This document shows, in pieces, positions 9,305 to 21,082 of a stretch of 64,000 nt of DNA. The stretch lies in contig SCOX01000001.1 of the NCBI GenBank assembly GCA_005503055.1, positions 806,001-870,000 of the forward strand, read 5' to 3'. The translations under genes and the position numbers were made by a program. The notes below the pieces were generated by a model. It was not told the DNA's origin. It made no database searches and saw nothing but the letters and a program-made list of their open reading frames with translations. The DNA comes from Lysobacteraceae bacterium P (GTDB taxonomy: Bacteria; Pseudomonadota; Gammaproteobacteria; Xanthomonadales; Xanthomonadaceae). Position 1 is the first letter of the stretch, and the number at the start of each line of letters is the position of its first letter.

Positions 9305-11095
9305 TCAATAGACGCGCTTCTTCGGCGGGACCACGGCCACGTCGTCGCTCAACGTGTACATGTGCACCGGGCGGTAATCGATCTGGGTCTGCCCGCCCTC
9401 GTCGACCGAACACAACGTGTGCTTCTGCCAGTTGGCGTCGTCGCGATCCGGGAAGTCCTCGCGAGCGTGCGCGCCGCGCGACTCGGTGCGGTTCTCGGCG
9501 CTAACAATCGTCACCAATGCCTGGTCGAGAAGATTCGACAATTCGTAGGTTTCGATCAGGTCCGAATTCCAGATCAGCGAACGGTCGCTCACCTTCACGT
9601 CGGCGAAGGACGCGTGAATCTCGCGCATCTTGCGAACGCCATCGGACAGCGTCTCGCCGGTGCGGAACACGGCGGCGTCGGCCTGCATGGTGCGCTGCAT
9701 GTTGTCGCGGATGACCGCAGTCGGCGTGCCGCCATTGGCGTTGCGCAGCTGGTCCAGGCGCGCCAGCGCCGGATCGCAGGCGTCAGCGGCGAGCTTGGCC
9801 TGCTTGCCGTCGCGCTTGACCGTTTCCGCCGCGCGGTTCGCGACGGCGCGGCCGAACACGACCAGGTCGAGCAGCGAGTTCGAGCCCAGGCGGTTGGCGC
9901 CGTGCACCGACACGCAGGCCGCTTCGCCGATCGCGTACAGGCCCGGCACCACTTCGTCCGGGTTGCCGTTCTTCAGCTGCACCACTTCGCCGTGGTAGTT
10001 GGTCGGGATGCCGCCCATGTTGTAGTGCACGGTCGGGATCACCGGGATCGGCTGCTTCTCGACGTCGACATTGGCGAAGATGCGCGCCGATTCGGCGATG
10101 CCCGGCAGCTTCTCGTGGATCACTTCCGGGCCGAGGTGGGTCAGGTCGAGCAGGATGTGGTCCTTGTGCTCGCCGACGCCGCGGCCTTCGCGGATTTCCA
10201 TCGTCATCGCGCGGCTGACCATGTCGCGCGGTGCGAGGTCCTTCACGCTCGGTGCGTAGCGCTCCATGAAGCGCTCGCCGTTGCTGTTGCGCAGGATGCC
10301 GCCTTCGCCGCGCACGCCTTCGGTGATGAGGCAGCCGGCACCGTAGATGCCGGTCGGGTGGAACTGCACGAACTCCATGTCCTGCATTGACAGGCCCGCG
10401 CGCAGCACCATGCCGCCGCCGTCGCCGGTGCAGGTGTGGGCCGAGGTCGCGGAGAAGTACGCGCGGCCGTAGCCGCCGGTCGCCAGCACGGTGCCTTGCG
10501 CCTTGAACAGGTGCAGCGTGCCTTCGGACATGTCGAGTGCGAGTACGCCGCGGCAGGCGCCGTTGGCGTCCATGATCAGGTCGAGCGCGAAGTACTCGAT
10601 GAAGAACTGCGCGTCGTGCGCCAGCGACTGCTGGTAGAGCGTGTGCAGGATCGCGTGGCCGGTCCGGTCGGCGGCGGCGCAGGTGCGCTGAGCCGGCGGA
10701 CCTTCGCCATAGCGCGTGGTCATGCCGCCGAACGGACGCTGGTAGATCTTGCCGTCCTCGGTGCGCGAGAACGGAACGCCGTAGTGCTCCAGCTCGATGA
10801 TCGCCGGGATGGCCTCACGGCACATGTATTCGATCGCGTCCTGGTCGCCCAGCCAGTCCGAGCCCTTGACGGTGTCGAAGAAGTGGTAACGCCAGTCGTC
10901 CTCGCCCATGTTCGCCAGCGCGGCGGCGACGCCGCCCTGTGCGGCCACGGTGTGCGAGCGCGTCGGGAAGACCTTGGTGATGCAGGCCGTCTTCAGGCCC
11001 TTCTGGGCCAGGCCGAAGGTGGCGCGCAGGCCGGCGCCGCCGGCGCCGACGACCACCATGTCGAAGCTGTGTTCGTGGATCTTGTAAGCGGGCAC
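9305..11095 (-). CDS. sdhA: Succinate dehydrogenase flavoprotein subunit SdhA
   Basis: A 596-residue subunit that oxidises succinate to fumarate. It has the N-terminal FAD-binding GAGGAGLRA and the SHTVAAQGG motif with the His that carries the covalent FAD. The active-site region ends in [10 protein letters not shown], and [19 protein letters not shown] is characteristic of SdhA. It starts 4 nt after sdhD. Its flavinylation should depend on SdhE (7670-7924) and on the SDHAF4-like protein upstream of sdhC. Confidence 0.97.
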   Translation of the reverse strand: MPAYKIHEHSFDMVVVGAGGAGLRATFGLAQKGLKTACITKVFPTRSHTVAAQGGVAAALANMGEDDWRYHFFDTVKGSDWLGDQDAIEYMCREAIPAIIELEHYGVPFSRTEDGKIYQRPFGGMTTRYGEGPPAQRTCAAADRTGHAILHTLYQQSLAHDAQFFIEYFALDLIMDANGACRGVLALDMSEGTLHLFKAQGTVLATGGYGRAYFSATSAHTCTGDGGGMVLRAGLSMQDMEFVQFHPTGIYGAGCLITEGVRGEGGILRNSNGERFMERYAPSVKDLAPRDMVSRAMTMEIREGRGVGEHKDHILLDLTHLGPEVIHEKLPGIAESARIFANVDVEKQPIPVIPTVHYNMGGIPTNYHGEVVQLKNGNPDEVVPGLYAIGEAACVSVHGANRLGSNSLLDLVVFGRAVANRAAETVKRDGKQAKLAADACDPALARLDQLRNANGGTPTAVIRDNMQRTMQADAAVFRTGETLSDGVRKMREIHASFADVKVSDRSLIWNSDLIETYELSNLLDQALVTIVSAENRTESRGAHAREDFPDRDDANWQKHTLCSVDEGGQTQIDYRPVHMYTLSDDVAVVPPKKRVY

Positions 11096-11099
11096 GGCG

Positions 11100-11495
11100 T
11101 CAGGCTCCCAGCGCGATGCGGACGATGGCGAGCACGCTGGCGATGGCCGCGAGTGCGCACAGGAAAATGTTCAGCAACTGCAGCGACACGCCCCAGAACG
11201 GAGCGTGCACGTAGTCTTCGATGACGACCTGGATGCCGAGCTTGGCGTGCCAGAACATCGCGATGCTGAAAGCCACCAGCAAGATGGCGTGGCACGGTTG
11301 CGCGACGGTCGCGCGCACCGTGGCGTAGTCATCGCCGATCAGTGCGACGATCAGGCCGACGACGTAGATCGACAGCACGGTCAGCGCGATGGCGGTGATG
11401 CGCTGGACGATGAAGTGGCCGGTGCCGTCCTTCGCCGAACCCAGGCCGCGGGCGCTCTTGAGCGGGTTGCGTAGGCGGGACTTGTGCAGGCTCAT
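11100..11495 (-). CDS. sdhD: Succinate dehydrogenase membrane anchor SdhD
   Basis: A 131-residue anchor with three membrane helices (about residues 28-50, 62-82, 98-125). It contains [17 protein letters not shown], whose first His fits the heme b ligand of SdhD. It opens with a basic stretch and [14 protein letters not shown], typical of proteobacterial SdhD. It overlaps sdhC by 4 nt (ATGA). Confidence 0.92.
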   Translation of the reverse strand: MSLHKSRLRNPLKSARGLGSAKDGTGHFIVQRITAIALTVLSIYVVGLIVALIGDDYATVRATVAQPCHAILLVAFSIAMFWHAKLGIQVVIEDYVHAPFWGVSLQLLNIFLCALAAIASVLAIVRIALGA

Positions 11496-11887
11496 GCGCC
11501 ACCCCGCTGCATCATCGCCACGACCCAGATCAGCACCGTCAGCACGAGGCTGCCGAAGACCGAAATCCAGCTGTTGCGCACGAAGGCTTCGATCTTGTAG
11601 CCGTAGCCTGCGTCCTGCACGAGATGGCGGATGCCGTTGATCAGGTGGAAGGCCAACGCCCAGCTCCAGCCGAACAGGATCAGAAATCCGAACACCGAAC
11701 GGGAAAAACCGGTGAAGGTGGCCCAGGACTCGGGCCCCGATGCCAGTGCGAGCAACCCCCAGGCGATGATGAAGCTGCCGACGACGAGGATGATCCCGGT
11801 CGTGCGGTGGAGGATCGAGGTCACCATCTGCACCTGCCAGGCGTAGACCTGAAGGTGGGGTGACAGGGGACGTTCGCGATTCGCCAT
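11492..11887 (-). CDS. sdhC: Succinate dehydrogenase cytochrome b556 subunit SdhC
   Basis: 131 residues from ATG at 11887. Longer in-frame extensions to 12046 run through the SDHAF4-like gene and are not credible. The N-terminal RPLSPHLQVY and SILHRTTG motifs contribute to the quinone site. HLINGIRHLVQDAGYG contains the heme-ligand His. There are three membrane helices. It is the first structural gene of sdhCDAB. Confidence 0.95.
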   Translation of the reverse strand: MANRERPLSPHLQVYAWQVQMVTSILHRTTGIILVVGSFIIAWGLLALASGPESWATFTGFSRSVFGFLILFGWSWALAFHLINGIRHLVQDAGYGYKIEAFVRNSWISVFGSLVLTVLIWVVAMMQRGGA

Positions 11888-11954
11888 GAGCGTGGCGGTC
11901 TCTCGGCTGGGCGGCAAAGCCGCGTGGCGGGAAGGCGGATGAAGCGATGACGCG

Positions 11955-12116
11955 TCAGAAGTCGATGCAGCGGCCGTTCTTTTCCCAATCGCCATAGCGG
12001 GTCGGCTCGGGGCCTTCACGCCCTCCGATTTCCTGGGCCTTCGCATCGCCCGTGTCGGGTGGCTGCTCCGGTGCTGCGGGCGCCTGCGGCGCTTCGACGG
12101 GGGTTTGGCCTATCAT
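11955..12116 (-). CDS. Succinate dehydrogenase assembly factor 4-like protein (DUF1674)
   Basis: A 53-residue protein starting at ATG 12116. The N-terminal half is Pro/Ala/Glu-rich. The C-terminus EIGGREGPEPTRYGDWEKNG followed by RCIDF matches the conserved GPEPTRYGDWE...G(R/I)C.DF signature of DUF1674/SDHAF4. In eukaryotes SDHAF4 binds flavinylated SdhA and limits autooxidation. It lies 67 nt upstream of sdhC on the same strand, so it is probably the first gene of the sdh transcript. It is short and easily missed, but the motif is distinctive. Confidence 0.85.
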   Translation of the reverse strand: MIGQTPVEAPQAPAAPEQPPDTGDAKAQEIGGREGPEPTRYGDWEKNGRCIDF

Positions 12117-12146
12117 CACAGCGCTAAATGTTAATTCCAGCCCCCC

Positions 12147-13016
12147 ATGCATGACAACCCGCAAGCCGCGTCCGACGCGGTTTTCGCCCTGCCCGACCAC
12201 CGCCTGATCGTGCTGCAAGGTCGCGATGCGGCGGCATTCGCGCAGGCGCAGTTCATGAACGACGTGGCCCTGATCGAGCCCGGTCACTGGCAATGGAGCG
12301 GCTGGCTGACGCCCAAGGGGCGTGTGATTGCGCTGTTCGCTTTGCTGAAACTGTCGGATGAGACGATCTGGCTGCTCCTGCCCGATACTGACCCCCTGCC
12401 CGTGAAGAACGCGCTGCAGCGCTTCGTGTTCCGGGCGAAGGTAGCTATCGAGGTGCACGACGACCTTCAGGTGTCCGGCACTTTTGCCGCGCCCGCCGAG
12501 GCCTCGGGCGCGCGATTCACGGGCGACGCATCGGCGGCCGAGCTGGACCTTTCCGCCGACGGCGGGCCGCGCACGCTGCGCATCGGCGCGCGCCAGGCGC
12601 TGCCGGACGATGCCACCGCCGTCGCCCGCTGGCAGGCCCTGGACCTCGCCCATGGCCTGCCCCGCCTGCCCGCTTCCCAGGCCGAACATTGGACGCCGCA
12701 GCAGCTTTCGCTGGATCGACTGCGCGCCTTCAGCGTGAAGAAGGGCTGCTATCCGGGCCAGGAAATCGTCGCCCGCACGCACTTCCTCGGTCAGGCGAAG
12801 CGCGGCCTGGCCCTGCTCGAAGCCGATGCGCCGCTGGACGCCGGCAGCGACGTGCACGCCGGCCCGATCGCGCTGGGCAAGGTCGTCGCCACCGGCCAGG
12901 ACGATGCGCGATCGCTGGCACTGGCGGTGCTGCCGATCGAGCGCGATGCATCGTCGTTGCAGGTGGGGGCGACACCGGCGCGCGAGCACCCACTGCTCGA
13001 CGGACTGGCCCGATAG
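12147..13016 (+). CDS. ygfZ: Folate-binding Fe-S cluster protein YgfZ
   Basis: A 289-residue member of the YgfZ/GcvT-like family. The diagnostic K-G-C-Y-x-G-Q-E motif (KKGCYPGQE) with its conserved Cys is at about residues 199-207. YgfZ uses tetrahydrofolate and supports assembly or repair of certain Fe-S enzymes. It is divergent from the SDHAF4-like/sdh genes, with only 30 nt between starts, so promoters must overlap. The neighbourhood fits a role in Fe-S protein maturation. Confidence 0.93.
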   Translation: MHDNPQAASDAVFALPDHRLIVLQGRDAAAFAQAQFMNDVALIEPGHWQWSGWLTPKGRVIALFALLKLSDETIWLLLPDTDPLPVKNALQRFVFRAKVAIEVHDDLQVSGTFAAPAEASGARFTGDASAAELDLSADGGPRTLRIGARQALPDDATAVARWQALDLAHGLPRLPASQAEHWTPQQLSLDRLRAFSVKKGCYPGQEIVARTHFLGQAKRGLALLEADAPLDAGSDVHAGPIALGKVVATGQDDARSLALAVLPIERDASSLQVGATPAREHPLLDGLAR

Positions 13017-13023
13017 TGCAGTG

Positions 13024-13311
13024 ATGCCGGGGCGCAGCGCACTCGACGGGATCCGGCGTCTCGTCACTGCTGCGCTGGGCCTCACGGCTGCGGCGTGCGC
13101 GTCGATCTGCGCTCTGATGGCCTGGCTCTGGTTCGATGGAAGCCGCTACGCCTACAACGGCCAGGGGCGCTACTTCGACGGTGTCGTCGTTCACGAAGAC
13201 ATGACCGACGTCACCCGCGCCGGCTTCTTCGTCTTCCTGCTGACCGCGGTGTTCGTGTGGCTACTGCGGCGGTCGCTGATCCGGCGTCAGGCAGACGAAC
13301 CGGCGCGCTGA
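13024..13311 (+). CDS. Small two-helix membrane protein, unknown function
   Basis: A 95-residue protein from ATG 13024, 7 nt after the ygfZ stop. It has one hydrophobic helix at about residues 13-36, a soluble loop rich in Tyr/Gly/Asp (YAYNGQGRYFDG), and a second helix at about 66-85 followed by an RRSLIRRQ basic tail. Its 3' end overlaps the 3' end of the convergent asnB by 25 bp. I do not recognise the family. It looks coding from its hydrophobic pattern and tight position after ygfZ. Confidence 0.6.
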   Translation: MPGRSALDGIRRLVTAALGLTAAACASICALMAWLWFDGSRYAYNGQGRYFDGVVVHEDMTDVTRAGFFVFLLTAVFVWLLRRSLIRRQADEPAR

Positions 13312-15227
13312 CGCTGCCAGTGCTCATGCCACGCCTGGAACATCAGCACGTTCCACAGATGCGTGTGCCACTTGCGCTCACCGGCAAGGAACGCCTGCCA
13401 CAGATCGTTCACGGCGTCGGCATCGAAATGCCCTTCCGCACGCAGACGCGCTGGATCGAGCAGTGACCCCGCCCACTCCTGCAGGTCGCCCTTGAGCCAC
13501 TCGCTGACCGGCGCACCGAAACCGCGCTTGGCGCGATCGACCATCGAGTCGGGCAGGTAGCGCCGCAGCACCCGCTTGAGCAGATGCTTGTTGCCGTCGG
13601 GATGGCGCTTGAATGCCAACGGCAGCGACCAGGCGAACTCGGCCACGCGCCAGTCGAGCAGCGGGGCGCGCGCCTCCAGGCTCACCGCCATGCTGGTGCG
13701 GTCGACCTTCACCAGCAGATCTTCGGGCAGGTAGACCGCGAAGTCCGCGAGCATCATCGCGTCGGCGGGCGTGCCAGCGCCGCGCAGCGGATCAGGCTCG
13801 TCGTAGAACGTGTGCGGTAGCGACGCCCCGAGGACGACCGCGGCCGGATCGCGCCAGCGCGCAACGCGCTGCCGGTAGACGTCGCCGATGCCGCGGGCGC
13901 CCATCTCGGCGGCCAGCGCGGCGAATCCACCGGTGCGCGACGCTTCGCCGTGGTCACGCGCGCCACGCGCCAGCGCCCGTCGCAACGGCGCCGGAATCCG
14001 CCGCAGTAAGTCCCAGTTGCGCAACGCGCGGTCGTAGCGCTTGTAGCCGTAGAACAGCTCGTCGCCACCATCGCCCGACAAGGCCACCGTCACCTGGGTG
14101 CGAGCCAGCCGCGCGACCAGCGCGGTCGGAACCTGCGATGCGTCGGCGAAGGGTTCGTCGAACATCGCCGGCAACGTCGGCACCACCGCCAGCGCGTCGG
14201 CGCCGCTCACGTACAGCTCGGTGTGTTGCGTGTGCAGGTGTTCGGCGACTTCGCGCGCCATGTGCGCCTCGTCGTGGTGCGAACGCTCGAAACCGATGGT
14301 GAAGCTGCGCACCGGATGCCGGCTCTGCGCCTGCATCAGCGAGGTGACGACGGAGGAATCGGTTCCGCCCGACAGGAACACGCCGACCGGCACGTCCGCG
14401 ACCATGCGCAGCGCGACCGCGTCGCGCAGCAGTTCGTCGAGATGGTTCTCGGCTTCGAGCACGTCGCCCTTGAACGGGCTGGCCAGTGCGGCCGTCATGC
14501 GATCGTGCGGATTCCAGTAACGGCGCTGATCGCGATGCGGGTCGTGCGCTGCCGGCCCTAGCGCGACGGTCGCCGCATCGATGCGCAGCAGCGTGCCGGG
14601 GAGCAACTTGAAGGTATCGAGATGGATCGCGTGCGGCGCCGGGATGTAGTCCAGCCGCAGCAGCAACGCCAGCGCATCGCGACTGACGCCGTTGTCGAAA
14701 TCGGGATGGCGCCACAGGGCTTTCAGCTCCGACCCGAACACGAAGGTGCCGCCGGCCCAACCGTAATACAGCGGCTTCTTGCCGACGCGATCGCGCGCCA
14801 GCCACAGGCAGCGTTCCTGCCGGTCCCACAGCGCCAAGGCGAACATGCCGTTGCAGCGCGAGACGGCTTCGTCGACGCCCCATTCCATCACCGCGGCCAG
14901 TAGCACCTCGGTATCGGAATGGCCGCGGAACACGTGGCCGCGCGCGACCAGCACTTCGCGCAACTCGGCGAAGTTGTAGATCTCGCCGTTGTAGACGACG
15001 ACGAAACGGTGGTTTTCCGACGCCATCGGCTGGTGGCCGAGCGGCGACAGGTCGAGGATGCTCAGGCGCCGGTGCGCCAGCGCGACACCAGCGGTGTCAT
15101 CGACCCACACGCCGCGATCATCGGGACCGCGATGCTCCAGCGCGTCGCCCATCTCGCCGGCGAGCGCGTCCAGCCGCGCGGCATCGATGTCCGGCGTCGG
15201 GCGCAGCAGGCCGGCGAGTCCGCACAT
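13287..15227 (-). CDS. asnB: Asparagine synthase (glutamine-hydrolysing)
   Basis: A 646-residue class B asparagine synthetase. It begins MCGLAGLL, giving Cys as the N-terminal nucleophile of the glutaminase domain (residues 1 to about 210, with RLSILDLSPLGHQPM). The C-terminal synthetase domain has the PPi-loop FLSGGTDSS and later ALSGDGGDELFYGY. The ATG at 15227 is 4 nt after the stop of the E1 gene. It makes Asn from Asp or, as in many xanthomonads, may act on another carboxylate in a polysaccharide or peptide context. asnS elsewhere in the window is independent. Confidence 0.92.
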   Translation of the reverse strand: MCGLAGLLRPTPDIDAARLDALAGEMGDALEHRGPDDRGVWVDDTAGVALAHRRLSILDLSPLGHQPMASENHRFVVVYNGEIYNFAELREVLVARGHVFRGHSDTEVLLAAVMEWGVDEAVSRCNGMFALALWDRQERCLWLARDRVGKKPLYYGWAGGTFVFGSELKALWRHPDFDNGVSRDALALLLRLDYIPAPHAIHLDTFKLLPGTLLRIDAATVALGPAAHDPHRDQRRYWNPHDRMTAALASPFKGDVLEAENHLDELLRDAVALRMVADVPVGVFLSGGTDSSVVTSLMQAQSRHPVRSFTIGFERSHHDEAHMAREVAEHLHTQHTELYVSGADALAVVPTLPAMFDEPFADASQVPTALVARLARTQVTVALSGDGGDELFYGYKRYDRALRNWDLLRRIPAPLRRALARGARDHGEASRTGGFAALAAEMGARGIGDVYRQRVARWRDPAAVVLGASLPHTFYDEPDPLRGAGTPADAMMLADFAVYLPEDLLVKVDRTSMAVSLEARAPLLDWRVAEFAWSLPLAFKRHPDGNKHLLKRVLRRYLPDSMVDRAKRGFGAPVSEWLKGDLQEWAGSLLDPARLRAEGHFDADAVNDLWQAFLAGERKWHTHLWNVLMFQAWHEHWQRQRAGSSA

Positions 15228-15231
15228 GCGA

Positions 15232-17514
<2,283 letters not shown>

Positions 17515-17575
17515 GGGGGGCTTGGGTTCCGATGCCGGCGCGCGGGCGGTGTTCGTGATGATGCGGGGCGGCGCG

Positions 17576-18217
17576 TCAGTCCGGCAGCGCGAGCCGCGAC
17601 AATGCTTCCACCGGCGGCGCACGCATCGCGATGAAACGTGGCGTCTGCCGCACGCGCTCCAGCCACTCCTGCACCGCGGGATAGGTCGTCAGGTCGAAGC
17701 CGCCTTCGTCGGCCACGCCGGTGTAGGCGAACAGCGAGATGTCGGCGATGCCGTATGCCGCGCCACTGAACCACGGCTGCGACTTCAGATGCTCTTCCAT
17801 CACCGCCAGCGCCTGGTTGCCGCGCTCGCGGAGTTGCGGCAACGTCGCGCGGCGCGGCGAATCCAGCTGCGTCCAGCCGCGGATGAAGCGCGCCACGGCG
17901 ATGTAGGGCTCGTGGCTGTACTGCTCGAAGAACAGCCAGCTCAGCACCAGCGCGCGCTCGTAGGCATCGCCGGCGAAGAACGGCGTGCCTTCGGCCAGGT
18001 AGCACAGGATCGCGTTCGACTCGGTCAGGATGCGACCGTCGTCGAGTTCGATCATCGGCACCTTGCCGTTGGGATTCTTCGCCAGGTATTCCGGCGTACG
18101 CGTAGCGCCGGCGGTACTGTCGACCTCCACCCACTTGAACTCGCGTTCGAGCTGGGTCAGCAGCAGGCGCAGCTTGTGGCAGTTGCCGGAAGCGGAATAG
18201 CCATAGACGGTGATCAC
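17576..18217 (-). CDS. Glutathione S-transferase family protein
   Basis: 213 residues from a GTG at 18217 that overlaps the stop of the GNAT gene (GTGA). It has an N-terminal thioredoxin-like domain with YGYSASGNCHKLRLLL and the cis-Pro/Ser-contact region KVPMIELDDGRILTESNAIL, then an all-helical C-terminal domain. Ser8/Ser10 or the Cys of GNC could be catalytic. The specific substrate cannot be read from sequence. It is tightly grouped with the GNAT and gcdH genes. Confidence 0.88.
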   Translation of the reverse strand: MITVYGYSASGNCHKLRLLLTQLEREFKWVEVDSTAGATRTPEYLAKNPNGKVPMIELDDGRILTESNAILCYLAEGTPFFAGDAYERALVLSWLFFEQYSHEPYIAVARFIRGWTQLDSPRRATLPQLRERGNQALAVMEEHLKSQPWFSGAAYGIADISLFAYTGVADEGGFDLTTYPAVQEWLERVRQTPRFIAMRAPPVEALSRLALPD

Positions 18218-18768
18218 ATTGCGCCCTCGCGTTCGCGCCGCGCCAGCCACTGCTCGCGCGACTGGCCCCAGATCTCGATGTCCTTCGTGTCGAACGGCGC
18301 CGGCAGGCGGCCCATGCGCAGCAGGCGCGAGCCCAGTTTGGCCGCGACGGTCTTCGAGTTCGTGTTGTCCGGGTCGATGGTGTGGATCACTTCGCTCCAG
18401 CCCAACGTATCGATCGCCCAGTCGATGGCGGCGATCGCGGCCTCGGGACCGTAGCCCCGGCCCCAGCGGTCGCGCACGATGCTCCAGCCGACTTCGGTGC
18501 CCGGCCAGCCTTCCGGCTGCCACGGTCCAACGCGACCAACCCACTCACCGCTCGCTTTCTCGATCACCGAAAACATCGCGAAACCCTTGAGGTGCCACGC
18601 ACCGATCATCGCCGCGAAGCTGCGCCAAGCGGACGCACGAGGCTCGACGCCGCCGATGTGGCGACAGGTCTCTTCGTCCGACTTGAACGCCGCCCAGGCC
18701 TCGAAGTCCTCGGCCTGGGGCGGGCGCAGGATCAGTCGGTGCGTTTCGAGCGTAGGCCCCAGCTGCAT
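18214..18768 (-). CDS. GNAT family N-acetyltransferase (RimJ/RimL-like)
   Basis: 184 residues from ATG 18768, with GGGG 8-11 nt upstream. A GTG directly after the gcdH stop would add four residues. It shows the RimJ/RimL-type opening TLETHRLILRPPQAEDFE, the acetyl-CoA site region DRWGRGYGPEAA and a terminal beta-bulge motif NTNSKTVAAKLG. It is likely to acetylate a small molecule or protein N-terminus; the target is unknown. It sits between gcdH and the GST, with overlap to the latter. Confidence 0.88.
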   Translation of the reverse strand: MQLGPTLETHRLILRPPQAEDFEAWAAFKSDEETCRHIGGVEPRASAWRSFAAMIGAWHLKGFAMFSVIEKASGEWVGRVGPWQPEGWPGTEVGWSIVRDRWGRGYGPEAAIAAIDWAIDTLGWSEVIHTIDPDNTNSKTVAAKLGSRLLRMGRLPAPFDTKDIEIWGQSREQWLARREREGAM

Positions 18769-18780
18769 CGCCGGCCCCAC

Positions 18781-19944
18781 TCAGAACGCGCTGATGCCGG
18801 TGAGTTCGCGTCCGATCACCAGCTGATGCACGGTTTCCGTGCCCTCGTAGGTGATGACCGATTCGAGGTTCAGTGCGTGCCGGATCGCGGCATGTTCGGT
18901 AGTGATCCCGGCGCCGCCGAGCAGATCGCGGCATTCGCGCGCGATGTCGATGGCCATGCGGCAGTTGTTCCACTTTGCCAGCGAAACCTGCGCCGGCTGC
19001 ATCGTGCCCGCGTCCTTCAGGCGGCCAAGCTGCAGCACCAGCAGCTGCGCGAGCGTGATACGACGGGCCATTTCGGCCATCTTGATCTGCGCGCTCTGCG
19101 TCGCCGCAACGGGGCGCTCGAACAGGATGCGCTCCTTCGTGTAGTTCAGCGCTTCGTCCAGGCACGCGATGGCAGCGCCGATCGGGCCCCAGGTGATGCC
19201 GTAGCGTGCCTGCGTGAGGCAGCCCAGCGGGCCCTTCAACCCCTTCACGTTCGGCAGGCGGTTGGCGTCGGGCACGCGCACGTTGTCGAAGAACAGCGAG
19301 CTGGTCACCGATGCGCGAAGGCTCATCTTGTGCTTGATTTCCTGCGCGGCGAAGCCGGGCATTCCCTTCTCGACCACGAAGCCCTGGATGCCTTCATCGG
19401 TCTGCGCCCAGACGATGGCGATATCGGCGACATTGCCGTTGGTAATCCACATCTTCGAGCCGTTGAGGACCCAGTCGCCGCCGTCGCGCTTGGCGTGGGT
19501 CTTCATGTTGGCCGGATCGGAACCACCGTGCGGCTCGGTCAGACCGAAACAGCCGATGACCTTGCCGGCGGCCATGTCGGGCAGCCAACGCTCGCGCTGT
19601 TCCTCGCTGCCGTAGGCATAGATGGGGTACATGCACAGCGAGGACTGCACGCTGACGAAGCTGCGGATGCCGCTGTCGCCACGCTCCAGTTCCTGGCAGA
19701 TCAGACCGTAGCTGACCGCGTTGAGGCCGGCGCAGCCGTACTTCTCGGGCAGCGAGGAGCCCAGCAGGCCCAGCTCGGCGATTTCGCCGACGAGTTCCTT
19801 CGGGAAACGGGCCTGGTCGAAGGCGTCGCCGATGATCGGGATCACGCGCTCGTCGGTGAACCGCGCCACCGTGTCCTGTACGGCGCGCTCCTCCTCGCTG
19901 AGCAGGGAGCGGACGTCGTAGAGGTCGTACGGATGCAGGGCCAT
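18781..19944 (-). CDS. gcdH: Glutaryl-CoA dehydrogenase-type acyl-CoA dehydrogenase
   Basis: 387 residues from ATG 19944. It has the acyl-CoA dehydrogenase motifs CFGLTEPHGGSDPANM and WITNG, and near the C-terminus YEGTETVHQLVIGRELTGISAF. This end places the catalytic Glu in YEGT, with the terminal form typical of glutaryl-CoA dehydrogenases. RSFVSVQSSL also fits that subfamily. The enzyme converts glutaryl-CoA to crotonyl-CoA in lysine and tryptophan catabolism. That would be compatible with the kynurenine operon at 33-41 kb, although bacterial aminomuconate routes do not normally pass through glutaryl-CoA. Confidence 0.88.
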   Translation of the reverse strand: MALHPYDLYDVRSLLSEEERAVQDTVARFTDERVIPIIGDAFDQARFPKELVGEIAELGLLGSSLPEKYGCAGLNAVSYGLICQELERGDSGIRSFVSVQSSLCMYPIYAYGSEEQRERWLPDMAAGKVIGCFGLTEPHGGSDPANMKTHAKRDGGDWVLNGSKMWITNGNVADIAIVWAQTDEGIQGFVVEKGMPGFAAQEIKHKMSLRASVTSSLFFDNVRVPDANRLPNVKGLKGPLGCLTQARYGITWGPIGAAIACLDEALNYTKERILFERPVAATQSAQIKMAEMARRITLAQLLVLQLGRLKDAGTMQPAQVSLAKWNNCRMAIDIARECRDLLGGAGITTEHAAIRHALNLESVITYEGTETVHQLVIGRELTGISAF

Positions 19945-20054
19945 GGCGCACTCGACTAGGGGAAAGACCGTCATTGTACGGGCGCCCCGAGGCCGGGGTA
20001 AGGCCGCGTAAACGCTCGCAACTACGAGGATCGAGCAGCGCAAACGGGACACTC

Positions 20055-20087
20055 AAAACAAACGGGGCCGGATCGCTCCGGCCCCGT
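20055..20087 (-). terminator. Intrinsic terminator after glycine-zipper gene
   Basis: Eleven-base-pair perfect stem acggggccgga/tccggccccgt (20062-20087) with a TCGC-type tetraloop. On the minus strand it is followed by TTTGTTTTGAGT. It is about 29 nt after the stop of the gene ending at 20116. Confidence 0.88.
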
Positions 20088-20115
20088 CGGGGTACTGCGG
20101 CATTGTCCTGCGGTA

Positions 20116-20919
20116 TCAGCCGCGCGTCGGGCCCGCGGCGGCGGCCGTCTGCGTGACCACCTGGCCGTCGATGACCGGCAGGCGGCCGGCGACCGGACGC
20201 TCATCCATGCGGATGGTCTGCTCGGCGCCGTCGTAGCGATAGGTCACGTCGTAGCCGACGACCTTGTCTTCTTCACCCAGCAGGATGCGGCTGCCCGGCT
20301 TGCTGTCGGTGCGCATGGTGCCGGTAGTGCCGTCCGGGTTGCGGTAGGTCACGTTGTAGCCCGTCACGCGCGAGGACTCGGACGTGGAGGACACGGTGTG
20401 GCACTGGCGCTCGGTGCGGCTGGTCACCTTGCCACCGACATGGCGCTTGTCGATCTGGTTGCCGATGAAGCCACCGGCAACCGCGCCGCCGACGGTCGCG
20501 GCCTTCTTGCCATTGCCGCCGCCGACCTGGTTGCCGAGCAGGCCGCCGATGACCGCGCCGGCCACGGTGCCGCCGACGTTGCCGTCACGCTCCGGGGCGC
20601 GCTCCTGCACGACCACGTCCTCGCACACTTCACGCGGGGTCGAGGTGGTGCTGGTCTCGCGGATCGCGTCGCTGCCGATCACCGTGGCGTACAGCTTTTC
20701 CTTTTCCGAGATCGCCTTGACGTTGGTGACGTCGGCGTAGTCGATCTTGTTGGCGCCGATGGCGCCATCAGCGGCCAGATCGCCCTCCTGGCCCGGCAGG
20801 GCTTCGGCGCCGGCCGCGGCCGGGGTCGCCTCGTTTCCGCGGAAGCTGTTGAATGCAGCCACTGCGACACCGCCTACGAGCAGCGAAGCCAGGGCGACTG
20901 CGAGCATGTTCTTATTCAT
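20116..20919 (-). CDS. Glycine-zipper 2TM domain membrane/envelope protein
   Basis: 267 residues. An N-terminal signal-anchor helix (MNKNMLAVALASLLVGGVAV) is followed by a variable linker. A glycine-zipper hairpin at about residues 115-160 (GGTVAGAVIGGLLGNQ, GGAVAGGFIGNQIDKRH) is of the Rick_17kDa/SlyB kind. The C-terminal domain has two similar halves (VTGYNVTYRNPDGTTGTM and VVGYDVTYRYDGAEQTIRM). There is no lipobox. It probably sits in the cell envelope; the role is unknown. The 163-bp gap to the divergent DUF6116-like gene should carry its promoter. Confidence 0.8.
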   Translation of the reverse strand: MNKNMLAVALASLLVGGVAVAAFNSFRGNEATPAAAGAEALPGQEGDLAADGAIGANKIDYADVTNVKAISEKEKLYATVIGSDAIRETSTTSTPREVCEDVVVQERAPERDGNVGGTVAGAVIGGLLGNQVGGGNGKKAATVGGAVAGGFIGNQIDKRHVGGKVTSRTERQCHTVSSTSESSRVTGYNVTYRNPDGTTGTMRTDSKPGSRILLGEEDKVVGYDVTYRYDGAEQTIRMDERPVAGRLPVIDGQVVTQTAAAAGPTRG

Positions 20920-21082
20920 TTCAGGCCTCTGCGGCGGGGTGTGCCCGCGGTTGGTGGATGGCGCCATTCGAGCATTGGGAAGCTGAACGGCCGCCGATTT
21001 TTTAACATCAAGCTGTCGAAACTGTGAACCCGATTGGGCAGGCTTGTGTCGTCTCTGCGACGACCGTCAAACTGGATCTGCC

